Source of the DNA: Caenimonas soli
GTDB lineage: Bacteria > Pseudomonadota > Gammaproteobacteria > Burkholderiales > Burkholderiaceae_C
Length of the DNA stretch: 64,000 nt
NCBI RefSeq assembly: GCF_013155545.1
Contig: NZ_JABJVV010000023.1
Location: forward strand, 1 to 64,000
Direction: 5' to 3'
In this document: positions 49,483 through 57,578 of the stretch, one piece after another
Layout: each line of letters begins with the position of its first letter
Position numbering within the stretch: the first letter of the stretch is position 1
Notes under the pieces: generated by a model
What the model saw: only the letters and a program-made list of their open reading frames with translations
The model's database searches: none
What the model was told of the DNA's origin: nothing
Program-made: the position numbers and the translations under genes

Positions 49483-50445
49483 TCAATCGATCTTGATGTT
49501 CTTCTTGCGGATCAGCTCGCCAAAGCGCTGGTACTCGGCGTTGTGGAACGTCTGGAACTGCGCTTGCGTCATCGGCGTCACGTCCGCGCCAATGCCGTCG
49601 AGCCGGGTCTTGGTCTCCGGCATCGCCAGGATCTTGTTCACTTCGTCATGCACCCGCTGCTGCACTTCTTTCGGCGTCGAGGCGGGCATGTAAATACCGT
49701 ACCAGGCGCTCATCTCCACGCCCTTGACTCCGGCCTCGGCCAGCGTCGGCACATTGGGCAACTGCGGATTGCGCTTCAGGCTGGCCACGGCAAGCGCCTT
49801 CATCTTGCCGCCCTTGATGTGGCCGATCACGGAAGGCAGGGTGTCGAAACTCATCTGCACCTGGCCGCCGATCAAGTCGACCAGCGCCGGACTGCTGCCG
49901 CGGTACGGGATGTGGGTGATGAAGACGCCGGTCGTGTCCTTGAACAGTTCCGCGGCGATGTGCTGGGTGCTGCCGGCGCCGCTGGTGGCGTAGTTCAGCT
50001 GGCCGGGCTTGCTCTTGGCCAGTTGGACCAGCGAGGCGACGGAATCCACCGGCACGCTGTTGGTGACCACCAGCACGTTGGGCACGGAGCCGACGAAGGC
50101 CACCGGCACCAGGTCCTTGTTGCTGTCGTAGCCGAGCTTGAACAGGTGGGGCGCGATGGCATGGGCCGTCGACACGCCCATCAGCAGCGTGTGGCCGTCA
50201 TTGGATTTGGCCGTGACATCGGCCGCGAGGGTATTGGATACGCCGGGCCGGTTTTCCACCACGACCGGCTGCTTGAGCAAGGGGCCGAGGCGGTCCGCCA
50301 CCGCCCGCGCCATGGCATCGGTGCCGCCGCCGGGCGCCGATCCCACCAGGATTCGCACCGATTTGGCCGGCCACTCCTGCGCCATGACACCGGCGCCGGG
50401 CAGGGCGAGCGCTGCGATCAGCGCGGTTGCGAGCAGGGATTTCAT
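49483..50445 (-). CDS. Tripartite tricarboxylate transporter substrate-binding protein (Bug)
   Basis: The 320-aa periplasmic protein has a signal peptide ending AGVMAQ and Bug landmarks VRILVGSAPGGGTDAMARAV, VVVENRPGVSNTLAADVTAK, YATSGAGSTQHIAAELFK and HIPYRGSSPALVDLIGGQVQ. It is the first gene of the minus-strand sugar-acid operon and faces a LysR regulator. The ligand is probably the sugar acid degraded by the operon. No TctAB is present. Confidence 0.93.
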   Translation of the reverse strand: MKSLLATALIAALALPGAGVMAQEWPAKSVRILVGSAPGGGTDAMARAVADRLGPLLKQPVVVENRPGVSNTLAADVTAKSNDGHTLLMGVSTAHAIAPHLFKLGYDSNKDLVPVAFVGSVPNVLVVTNSVPVDSVASLVQLAKSKPGQLNYATSGAGSTQHIAAELFKDTTGVFITHIPYRGSSPALVDLIGGQVQMSFDTLPSVIGHIKGGKMKALAVASLKRNPQLPNVPTLAEAGVKGVEMSAWYGIYMPASTPKEVQQRVHDEVNKILAMPETKTRLDGIGADVTPMTQAQFQTFHNAEYQRFGELIRKKNIKID

Positions 50446-50566
50446 GCAATTGTCTCCATCGGTCCGATGATCTGGACTCGTGGCGGAATCGTAGACTGGC
50501 TATTGATTCCCGTATAGTGAAAGATTAATATGGATTGATAACCCCAGGTAATCATTTCAGGAACCC

Positions 50567-51493
50567 ATGGACAGTCCCGATTTCACCCCCCAGCTGCTGA
50601 ACCGCCTGCGCATGCGGCAGGTCTCGCTGCTGCTCGCCGTAGACGATTGCGGCACCCTGCGCGGCGCTTCCACCACGCTGGGCATGACGCAGCCCGCCGC
50701 CACCAAGATGCTCAAGGAGCTGGAGGATGTGCTGGGGCATCCGCTGTTCGATCGCGTCGGCCGCGGGCTGCAGCTGACGGCGGCGGGACATTGCGTGCTC
50801 GCATATTTCCGGGGGTTGCGCGGGACCATGGAATCGCTGGGGCGCGAGTTGCAGCAGCTGCGGCAGGGCAGCGCCGGCAAACTCTTCATCGGCAGCATCA
50901 TGGCGGCCTCGCCCGCCCTGCTGACCGAGGCGCTGATCCGCCTCAAGGAGCGTTTCCCGCTGCTGGCGGTGGAGATCAGCGTGGGCACCAGCGATCGACT
51001 GCTCGAACAATTGCAGGAAGGGGCGCTGGACCTGATGATCGGGCGGGTGGCGGGCCTCTCCCGACAGGATTACGTTTTCAAGGCGATCGCCGAGGAGTCC
51101 CTTTCGGTGGTGGTCGCGCGGGATCATCCGCTTGCCGCGCGGAAGACCCTGGGCTTTCCCGCGCTGTTCGACTACCCATGGATCCTGCAGCCCCAGGGCA
51201 GCCCGATGCGCGACGTGATGGAAATGGAGTTCGCGTCGCACCAGGCAGCCCTGCCGAAGGGCCTGATCGAGACCGCATCGATTCTCACCACGACCGACCT
51301 GATAACGCGTTCCCACATGATCGCGGTCATTCCCGAGCCGGTGGCCTCGCGCTACGAGAAGCACAAGCTGCTCAAGATCCTGCCCTACTCCATCCGCCAC
51401 AAGCTGGCGAGTTACGGCAGCATCCAGCGGCGCGACCGCCCCGCCAGTTCGGCGGCGTCGCTCTTCCTGCAGTTGCTGCACGCCAAGGGCTGA
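50567..51493 (+). CDS. LysR-family regulator, GbpR-like
   Basis: The 308-aa protein has the helix-turn-helix LLNRLRMRQVSLLLAVDDCG plus TQPAATKMLKELEDVLGHPL, and an effector domain. The RMRQVSLL opening with MTQPAATK resembles GbpR-type regulators that control sugar and sugar-acid binding-protein genes. It is divergent from the Bug-headed operon and is its likely regulator. The 120-bp intergenic region is AT-rich near the LysR start and holds a weak CTAT-N10-ATAG dyad, too poor to call an operator. Confidence 0.92.
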   Translation: MDSPDFTPQLLNRLRMRQVSLLLAVDDCGTLRGASTTLGMTQPAATKMLKELEDVLGHPLFDRVGRGLQLTAAGHCVLAYFRGLRGTMESLGRELQQLRQGSAGKLFIGSIMAASPALLTEALIRLKERFPLLAVEISVGTSDRLLEQLQEGALDLMIGRVAGLSRQDYVFKAIAEESLSVVVARDHPLAARKTLGFPALFDYPWILQPQGSPMRDVMEMEFASHQAALPKGLIETASILTTTDLITRSHMIAVIPEPVASRYEKHKLLKILPYSIRHKLASYGSIQRRDRPASSAASLFLQLLHAKG

Positions 51494-51529
51494 CCCTCAG
51501 GCCCGGAACCGCCGAATATCATGGCCGCA

Positions 51530-51601
51530 TGCATCACCAGCCCACCCTGCCCCCATGGTCCATCGCCCTTCCGCTCCTTGCCTGGCTGGTGTTCGCCGGT
51601 G
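51530..51601 (+). pseudogene. chaA-type exchanger gene, 5' remnant
   Basis: An ATG opens MHHQPTLPPWSIALPLLAWL and VFAG, resembling the start of comamonad ChaA Ca2+/H+ antiporters (short polar leader, PPW, first membrane helix). After about 24 codons the frame turns Arg-rich and loses similarity. The matching downstream remnant lies on the far side of the inserted antiporter gene. The 150 bp up to the structured leader hold no recognisable gene. Confidence 0.5.
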
Positions 51602-51760
51602 GGCGCGAGCCGGCATCGCGTGCAGACCTTCGGGCTCGACGGCGTCAGCGCCGCCCTGGTAACCGGCTGGCAATCCCACCTTGCCCCGGCAGTTGATTTC
51701 GTGAGCGCAGCGTTGAGCGGGGTTTCGGGACCGCGTTTGTGACTACCGGTACACTATTGA

Positions 51761-51835
51761 GTGGGTGCTTCATCTGTTTGATGAATCAGGTTTGCGCGAT
51801 GGTCGGGCCGCCTCGCGGACTTAACCGCGCCCCCG
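51761..51835 (+). promoter_or_regulatory. Structured leader, candidate cation-sensing riboswitch (nhaA-I-like)
   Basis: Directly before the antiporter start are two hairpins: TTCATC/GATGAA (51769-51785) and CGCGG/CCGCG closing an ACTTAA loop (51814-51829). A conserved-looking GC-rich segment lies between them, and the second stem ends six bases before the ATG. No ordinary Shine-Dalgarno is visible, so folding probably sets translation. A structured leader upstream of a Na+/H+ antiporter is how nhaA-I (lithium/sodium) riboswitches are placed. The exact class is from memory and needs a covariance-model search. A weak TACACT -10 box lies just upstream. Confidence 0.45.
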
Positions 51836-53101
51836 ATGCCCACATTCCCCATTGACTTTCTCGCCGCAGGCCTCTTCGGGCTTGCTCTCCTGCATACTTT
51901 CAGCACCAAGCAGTTCGAGCGCCTAGCCAATCGTTTTCCACGGCACGCCGGCCTGTTTCATTTGCTGGGCGAAGTCGAAGTGGTCTTCGGGTTCTGGGCC
52001 ATCGTTCTCGTGCTGGCGATGGCTTTCATGTCCGGTGGCGAACAGGCGTTGGCCTACGCAGAGTCCCGCAACTACACCGAGCCCTTGTTCGTTTTTGTGG
52101 TCATGGTCGTCGCCGGGTCCAAGCCTGTGCTGGACACAGTACTGTGGACAATCAATGCGACTGCGAAGCTGCTGCCGATCTCGACGCAACTGGCCACGGC
52201 ATGGCTGGGGCTAGCTGCTGTTCCGCTATTGGGATCCCTTATCACTGAGCCTGCAGCCATGACCATCGCTGCTCTGATGCTCGCGCCACAGGTGTTCAGG
52301 AAGGAGTTGCCCGAATCAGTGAAGTATTTGGCCCTCGGCGTCCTGTTCGTCAACGTATCCATTGGCGGAACCTTGACCTCCTATGCAGCGCCGCCTGTGC
52401 TCATGGTCGCCGCGACTTGGCAATGGGATAGTGCCTTCATGTTCACCCAATTCGGCTGGAAGGCTGCGATTGCTGTGATGCTCAATGCTTCCGTTGCCGC
52501 CTTCGTACTTCGCAAACACCTCGTAAAAGACGCTTCGCCCGATACTGCGACTGTTCTGCCATCTTCGCGCGTACCTTGGCAGGTGGCAGCAGTCCATCTG
52601 ATGCTGCTGGTGGGCGTCATCGTGTTCGCGCATCATCCCGTTGCGTTCCTGGGCATCTTCCTGCTGTTCCTGGGCTTCGCGCAGGCTTATGAGCGCCACC
52701 AGAATCCGCTGCTTATCAAGGAGGCGCTGCTGGTGGCGTTCTTTCTGGCCGGCCTGGTTGTGCTGGGCGGGCTGCAGCGCTGGTGGCTACAGCCCATCGT
52801 TTCAGCACTGGAACCGCTTGCGCTGTTCTTTGGTGCGCTCGGCCTGACGGCGGTGACGGACAACGCCGCCTTGACCTATCTCGGCGCGCAGATTTCCGGT
52901 ATCTCAGCAGAGTCGAAGTACATGCTGGTTGCCGGCGCCGTGGCAGGGGGAGGTTTGACTGTCATCGCGAACGCACCGAATCCAGCAGGTCTGGCTTTGC
53001 TCAAGCGCGGCTTTGCCGACGAGTCGGCCGGCGCCGGTGGACTGTTACTTGGGGCGCTGGGACCTACCGTCGTCGCCTCTGCAATGCTTTTGCTTCTGTG
53101 A
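51836..53101 (+). CDS. Putative Na+/H+ antiporter (Na_H_antiport_3 family)
   Basis: The 421-aa polytopic protein has about eleven membrane helices. HTFSTKQFERLANRFPRHAG opens the conserved region. Acidic and Asn-rich membrane parts follow: FHLLGEVEVVFGFWAI, VNVSIGGTLTSYAAPPVLMV and GLTAVTDNAALTYLGAQISG, then VIANAPNPAGLALLKRGF. These match the uncharacterised Na+/H+ antiporter family PF07399. It is preceded by a structured leader and flanked by pieces of a chaA-type gene, which suggests that it arrived as a cassette. Codon choice (more ACT, GTT, CCA) looks slightly different from its neighbours. Confidence 0.87.
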   Translation: MPTFPIDFLAAGLFGLALLHTFSTKQFERLANRFPRHAGLFHLLGEVEVVFGFWAIVLVLAMAFMSGGEQALAYAESRNYTEPLFVFVVMVVAGSKPVLDTVLWTINATAKLLPISTQLATAWLGLAAVPLLGSLITEPAAMTIAALMLAPQVFRKELPESVKYLALGVLFVNVSIGGTLTSYAAPPVLMVAATWQWDSAFMFTQFGWKAAIAVMLNASVAAFVLRKHLVKDASPDTATVLPSSRVPWQVAAVHLMLLVGVIVFAHHPVAFLGIFLLFLGFAQAYERHQNPLLIKEALLVAFFLAGLVVLGGLQRWWLQPIVSALEPLALFFGALGLTAVTDNAALTYLGAQISGISAESKYMLVAGAVAGGGLTVIANAPNPAGLALLKRGFADESAGAGGLLLGALGPTVVASAMLLLL

Positions 53102-53102
53102 G

Positions 53103-53171
53103 GCTCGGGCCAACCGCCTGCAAACCAGCCTGAACCTGTCGCTGGGCTCGGCGCTGAGGATCGTGCCGTGA
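53103..53171 (+). pseudogene. chaA-type exchanger gene, 3' remnant
   Basis: Right after the antiporter stop the frame reads ARANRLQTSLNLSLGSAL, a near-perfect match to the conserved NRLQTSLNLxLGSALA segment before the last helices of ChaA/CaCA exchangers. It then breaks into RIVP and a stop. The fragment has no start of its own. Together with the 5' remnant it shows that an exchanger gene once stood here. Confidence 0.6.
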
Positions 53172-54035
53172 TCAGGCCAGGCCGAGCAGGCGCACCGCAT
53201 TGCCCTTCAATATGCCGGGCATCACTTCGGGCTTGAAGCCCGCGTCCTCGAAGTCCTTCATCCAGCGCTCGGGCGTGATCAGCGGATAGTCGCTGCCGAA
53301 CAGGATGCGGTCCTTCAGCAGCGTGTTGGCGTACTGCACCAGCTGCTTCGGAAAGTACTTGGGACTCCAGCCCGACAGGTCGATCCAGACGTTGGGCTTG
53401 TGCGTGGCGACCGACAAGGCTTCGTCCTGCCAGGGGAAGCTGGGATGGGCCATGACGATCTGCATGTCGGGGAAGGCTATGGCCACGTCGTCCAGATGCA
53501 TGGGGTTGCTGTACTCCAGGCGCAGACCGCCGCCGCAGCGCATGCCCGAGCCTATGCCGCTGTGGCCTGTGTGGAAGATGGTCGGCATCTTGTGGGCGTT
53601 GATCACCTCGTAGATCGGCCAGGCCATCTTGTCGTAAGGGTGGTAGCCCTGCACCGTGGGGTGAAACTTGAATCCCTTGACGCCGTGCTCCTTGATCAGG
53701 CGCTCGGCTTCGCGCGCGCCCATCTTGCCCTTGTGCGGGTCGATGCTGGCAAAGCACATCATCATGTCGCTGTTCTCGCGGGCGGCCTGGGCGATCTCCT
53801 CGTTCGGGATGCGCCTGCGGCCGAGGTTCGATTCGCTGTCCACGGTGAACATCACCAAGCCGATCTTGCGCTCCCGGTAGTAGGCGATGGTTTCGGCGAT
53901 GGTGGGCCGGCGGTTCGAGCGGAAGTATTTGTCGGCCGCGCGGTCGTACTCCTCTCCATAGTTGTCGAAGGGGTTCCAGCAGCTGACTTCCGCGTGGGTG
54001 TGGACATCGATGGCAATGAGGTTGGCGTGATCCAT
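53172..54035 (-). CDS. Amidohydrolase_2 family hydrolase (CouO-like role)
   Basis: The 287-aa TIM-barrel metal hydrolase has the metal motif IDVHTHAE at residues 9-16, KFHPTVQGYHPYD, IFHTGHSGIGSG, VMAHPSFPW and the closing ILFGSDYPLITPERW with the catalytic Asp. Relatives include ACMSD and gamma-resorcylate decarboxylase. In the Rhodococcus hydroxycinnamate pathway an amidohydrolase (CouO) cleaves the aryl-beta-ketoacyl-CoA. The adjacent crotonase, ligase, SDR and MarR genes make that role plausible. It is divergent from the crotonase gene across a strong dyad. Confidence 0.85.
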   Translation of the reverse strand: MDHANLIAIDVHTHAEVSCWNPFDNYGEEYDRAADKYFRSNRRPTIAETIAYYRERKIGLVMFTVDSESNLGRRRIPNEEIAQAARENSDMMMCFASIDPHKGKMGAREAERLIKEHGVKGFKFHPTVQGYHPYDKMAWPIYEVINAHKMPTIFHTGHSGIGSGMRCGGGLRLEYSNPMHLDDVAIAFPDMQIVMAHPSFPWQDEALSVATHKPNVWIDLSGWSPKYFPKQLVQYANTLLKDRILFGSDYPLITPERWMKDFEDAGFKPEVMPGILKGNAVRLLGLA

Positions 54036-54048
54036 GAGGTGCTCCGGG

Positions 54049-54080
54049 CCTAGGGAAAGTCCTAGGAAAGTCCTGGTAAG
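54049..54080 (+). repeat. Short tandem repeat in the amidohydrolase leader
   Basis: CCTAGGGAAAGT is followed by CCTAGGAAAGT and then the degenerate CCTGGTAAG. It lies between the amidohydrolase start and the MarR-type dyad. The role is unknown; it may be chance or a small recombination scar. Confidence 0.4.
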
Positions 54081-54092
54081 AGGGGCTTGGTT

Positions 54093-54111
54093 TGGTTATT
54101 ATTTATAACCA
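54093..54111. promoter_or_regulatory. MarR-type operator-like palindrome
   Basis: TGGTTAT and ATAACCA are perfect seven-base arms separated by TATTT, an AT-rich 19-bp palindrome of the size MarR proteins bind. It lies 27 bp before the crotonase start and 58 bp from the amidohydrolase start, so it could control both directions. A MarR gene closes the cluster. Confidence 0.65.
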
Positions 54112-54137
54112 TAATCCACCCACTTGGCAAACACTTC

Positions 54138-54911
54138 ATGAGCAACAAAGACGTCCACCTCGAGATCCGCGACTCTGTCGCCATCGTCCGGCTGAGCCGC
54201 CCGGCCAAGCGCAATGCACTCAGCGACGGCCTCATCCTGGCCCTACGCAACGTCTTCGAGAATCTGCCCGACACCGTGCGGGCGGCGGTGCTCGACGGCG
54301 AAGGCGAACATTTCTGCGCTGGCCTGGACTTGTCGGAGCTCAAGGAGCGGGACGCCGGACAGGGCCTGCATCACTCGCGCATGTGGCACGCGGCCCTGGA
54401 ATGCCTGCAATACGGGCCGGTACCGGTCGTGGCCGCGCTGCACGGCGCCGTGGTCGGGGGCGGCCTGGAACTGGCCAGCGCCTGCCACATCCGCGTCGCG
54501 GACGAATCGACCTTCTACGCGCTGCCTGAGGGCTCGCGCGGCATCTTCGTCGGTGGCGGTGGCGCGGTGCGTATTCCACGCCTCATCGGCGCAGCCCGCA
54601 TGGCCGACATGATGCTTACCGGCCGCGTGTACAACGCGCAGGATGGCGAGCGTATCGGTTTCGCCCAATACCTCGTGCCGTTGGGCCAGGCCTTCGACAA
54701 GGCATTCGAGCTGGCCCAGCGGGTGGCGCAGAACGCACCGCTGACCAACTATGCCCTGATGCACGCCCTGCCCCGCATCGCCGAGCAGCCGGCCGACCAG
54801 GGCTTCCTCACCGAGGCGCTGATGGCGGCCATCGCCCAGAGCGCCCCTGAAGCCAAGAGCCGAGTGAAGGATTTCCTCGAAGGCCGCGCCAACAAGGTCA
54901 AGAAAGATTGA
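54138..54911 (+). CDS. Enoyl-CoA hydratase/crotonase family protein (CouM-like role)
   Basis: The 257-aa crotonase has RLSRPAKRNALSDGLILALR, the oxyanion Gly in EHFCAGLDLSELKERD, LHGAVVGGGLELASACHIRV and the catalytic-region LPEGSRGIFVGGGGAVRIPR. One Glu (PEGSRG) replaces the usual second acid environment, so hydratase chemistry is plausible but not certain. In this cluster it would hydrate an aryl-acryloyl-CoA. The start MSNKDVHLEIRD was preferred over an upstream in-frame ATG that lies inside the operator. The CoA-ligase gene starts four bases after its stop. Confidence 0.88.
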   Translation: MSNKDVHLEIRDSVAIVRLSRPAKRNALSDGLILALRNVFENLPDTVRAAVLDGEGEHFCAGLDLSELKERDAGQGLHHSRMWHAALECLQYGPVPVVAALHGAVVGGGLELASACHIRVADESTFYALPEGSRGIFVGGGGAVRIPRLIGAARMADMMLTGRVYNAQDGERIGFAQYLVPLGQAFDKAFELAQRVAQNAPLTNYALMHALPRIAEQPADQGFLTEALMAAIAQSAPEAKSRVKDFLEGRANKVKKD

Positions 54912-54915
54912 ACCG

Positions 54916-56784
54916 ATGAATGCCACTGCCCCGAAATACCGTCCGCTGAAATTCGGCGTCACGCGCGTGGTCATGCGGGACGGTGGGGGAGGCGTGCGCT
55001 ACATGAAAGCGGAGCAGCCGCTGGGCGAGCACGCGTTGCGAATCACCGACCGTCTGGTGCATTGGGCCCAGGCCGCACCGGATCGCAGCTTCATGGCCCG
55101 CCGCACCAGGAACGCCGACGGCACGACGGGCTCGTGGCGCCACGTGTCGTTCAGCGAGGCGCTGGATAGCGCGCGGCGCATCGGCCAGGCTCTGCTCGAC
55201 CGCGGCCTCGACGCGCAGCGGCCGGTTGTCATCCTGAGCGAAAACGACCTCGAGCACGCGATGCTGGCGCTAGGCTGCATCTACGCGGGCGTGCCCTACT
55301 GCCCTGTGTCGCCGGCCTACTCTACGGTGAGCCAGGACTACGACAAGCTGCGCCATGTGCTTGGCACCTTGACGCCCGGGCTGGTCTTTGCAGCGGATGG
55401 TGCGCGCTATGGCAAGGCCATCGCTGCCGCCGTGGCGGCAGATGTCGAAGTTGTGCTGGCCGCCGGCACGCTCGAAGGCCGCAAGACTACGCCGTTTGCC
55501 GCGCTTCTTGCGGCGGATGCGAGACCGGCGGTCGATGCCGCCATGCGAGCGACCGGCCCGGACACCATCGTCAAGTTTCTGTTTACCTCCGGCTCGACCA
55601 AGCTGCCCAAGGCCGTGATCAACACCCAGGGCATGTGGTGCGCCAACCAGCAGCAGATGCGCGAGTCCATGCCGGTGCTGGCCGAGGAGCCGCCGGTGCT
55701 GGTGGACTGGCTTCCGTGGAATCACACCTTCGGCGGCAATCACAATTTCGGCCTCACCCTCTACAACGGCGGCACGCTCTACATCGACGACGGCAAGCCG
55801 GTGCCCGCGCTCATGGGCGAAACGCTGCGCAACCTGCGCGAGATCGCGCCCACCGTTTATTTCAACGTCCCCACGGGCTTCGAAGCCATCGCCAACGCGA
55901 TGAAAACCGACGACGCGTTGCGGCGCAACCTCCTGTCGCGCGTGCGCATGTTCTTCTACGCCGGCGCCGCGCTGGCGCAGCCGGTGTGGGACGCCTTGCA
56001 CGAGAGCCAGGAACGCGAGATCGGCGAACGCATCGTCATGGGTACCGGCCTGGGCATGACCGAATCCTCGCCATTCGCGATCTTCATCACCAACCCCAAC
56101 GTCAAGGCAGGCTATCTGGGTGTGCCCACGCCCGGGCTGGAACTGAAGCTGGTTCCCGTGCAAGGCAAGGCCGAGGTGCGCTACAAAGGCCCCAACATCA
56201 CGCCGGGCTACTGGCGCAATGAAGAAGCCACGAAGGAGTGCTTCGATGACGAGGGATTTTTCTGCACCGGCGACGCTGTGCGATGGATCGATGAGAACGA
56301 CGTGCACCAGGGCCTGCGGTTCGACGGCCGCATCGCCGAGGACTTCAAGCTCGCCACCGGCACCTTCGTCAGCGTGGGGCCGCTGCGCGGCAAGATCATC
56401 GCCGCGGGTGCGCCTTACGTGCAGGATGCAGTGATAACGGGCATCAATCTCAAGGAGGTCGGCGCGCTGATCTTTCCGACGGCCGCCGTGCGCAAGCTGG
56501 CGGGCCTGCCCGACGACGCAACGCTGAAGCAGGTGCTGGAGAGCGCCCCAGTCCAGGCCTGTTTCCAGAAGGTCGTCAACGGGCTCGCCACCGGCGCGAC
56601 CGGCAGCGCCAACCGCATCGCGCGGCTGCACCTGATGCACGAGCCGCCCTCCATCGACAAGGGCGAGGTCACCGACAAGGGATCGATCAACCAGCGCGCC
56701 GTGCTCAAGCACCGCGAAGCCATGGTGGACGCCCTGCATGCCGGCACCCTCCCCTTCACCATCCAACCCCAAGGAAACTCATGA
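54916..56784 (+). CDS. Feruloyl-CoA synthase-like aryl-CoA ligase (CouL-like role)
   Basis: This 622-aa ANL ligase has the family start YRPLKFGVTRVVMRDGGGGV, the ATP loop FLFTSGSTKLPKAVINTQGM, WLPWNHTFGGNHNFG, GTGLGMTESSPFAIF and FCTGDAVRWIDENDVHQGLR. The lysine-bearing C-terminal domain ends KGEVTDKGSINQRAVLKHR. It matches the feruloyl-CoA synthase group, which activates hydroxycinnamates with CoA and ATP. The classical feruloyl-CoA hydratase-lyase and vanillin dehydrogenase are absent here; a crotonase and an SDR flank it instead, which points to the beta-oxidative route. Confidence 0.88.
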   Translation: MNATAPKYRPLKFGVTRVVMRDGGGGVRYMKAEQPLGEHALRITDRLVHWAQAAPDRSFMARRTRNADGTTGSWRHVSFSEALDSARRIGQALLDRGLDAQRPVVILSENDLEHAMLALGCIYAGVPYCPVSPAYSTVSQDYDKLRHVLGTLTPGLVFAADGARYGKAIAAAVAADVEVVLAAGTLEGRKTTPFAALLAADARPAVDAAMRATGPDTIVKFLFTSGSTKLPKAVINTQGMWCANQQQMRESMPVLAEEPPVLVDWLPWNHTFGGNHNFGLTLYNGGTLYIDDGKPVPALMGETLRNLREIAPTVYFNVPTGFEAIANAMKTDDALRRNLLSRVRMFFYAGAALAQPVWDALHESQEREIGERIVMGTGLGMTESSPFAIFITNPNVKAGYLGVPTPGLELKLVPVQGKAEVRYKGPNITPGYWRNEEATKECFDDEGFFCTGDAVRWIDENDVHQGLRFDGRIAEDFKLATGTFVSVGPLRGKIIAAGAPYVQDAVITGINLKEVGALIFPTAAVRKLAGLPDDATLKQVLESAPVQACFQKVVNGLATGATGSANRIARLHLMHEPPSIDKGEVTDKGSINQRAVLKHREAMVDALHAGTLPFTIQPQGNS

Positions 56785-57545
56785 ACATCCAGGGACATGC
56801 CGCGCTCGTCACCGGTGGCGCTTCGGGCTTGGGCGAAGCCACTGCGCGGGAACTTGCACGGCTGGGCGCCAAGGTAGCGGTGTTGGATGTCAATCCGGCA
56901 CTGGCCGAGAAAGTCGCCGCAGACATCGGCGGTGTGGCTTGCCAGTGCGACATCACCAACGCGGAAAGCGTCGCGGCGGCATTGGCGAAGGCGACGCAAG
57001 CGCATGGCCCCGCCCGCATCCTGATGAACATCGCGGGTATCGGCTCGGCCAAGCGCGTGGTGCAAAAGGACGGCTCCGCCGCACCCTTGGAAGACTTCGC
57101 CCGGGTCATCAACGTCAACCTGATCGGCAGCTACAACGTGAGCCGCCTGTTCGCCGCGGAATGCGCCAAGCTTGCGCCGCTGGAAGACGGCGAGCGCGGC
57201 GTGATGATGTTCACCGCGTCGGTCGCTGCATTCGATGGACAGGTCGGCCAGCAGGCCTACAGCGCATCCAAGGCCGGCCTGGCAGGCATGACGCTGCCGA
57301 TGGCGCGCGACCTGGCCCAGCACGGCATCCGCGTGTGCACCATCGCGCCCGGCCTGTTCGCGACGCCGCTGCTGAAGCAGCTGCCGGAACCCGTACAGCA
57401 GTCGCTGGCGGCATCCATTCCCTTCCCGCCGCGGCTGGGCAAGCCCGAGGAGTTCGCCCAGCTCGCCGTGCATATCGTCACCAACACCCATCTCAACGGC
57501 GAAGTGATCCGCCTGGATGGAGCGCTGCGCATGGCGCCGCGTTGA
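56781..57545 (+). CDS. 3-hydroxyacyl-CoA dehydrogenase, SDR family (CouN-like role)
   Basis: The 254-aa SDR has [37 protein letters not shown], the Ser region FTASVAAFDGQVGQ, YSASKAGLAGMTLPMARDL and the ending [16 protein letters not shown]. It is a close paralog of the HSD10-like gene near 7 kb. It would oxidise the 3-hydroxy-3-arylpropionyl-CoA made by the crotonase to the keto ester. Its start overlaps the ligase stop by four bases; GGAAAC lies just upstream. Confidence 0.9.
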   Translation: MNIQGHAALVTGGASGLGEATARELARLGAKVAVLDVNPALAEKVAADIGGVACQCDITNAESVAAALAKATQAHGPARILMNIAGIGSAKRVVQKDGSAAPLEDFARVINVNLIGSYNVSRLFAAECAKLAPLEDGERGVMMFTASVAAFDGQVGQQAYSASKAGLAGMTLPMARDLAQHGIRVCTIAPGLFATPLLKQLPEPVQQSLAASIPFPPRLGKPEEFAQLAVHIVTNTHLNGEVIRLDGALRMAPR

Positions 57546-57578
57546 GCCCCGTATCACTTCAAAGAGGAGAAAGACACT

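Noticed and set aside
50500-50517. CTAT-N10-ATAG as the operator of the GbpR-like LysR
   Set aside because: The arms are four bases long and no second copy was found; too weak to call.
54138-54911. Feruloyl-CoA hydratase-lyase (ech) of the vanillin route
   Set aside because: The segments remembered as typical of Ech are not present, and no vanillin dehydrogenase gene is nearby.
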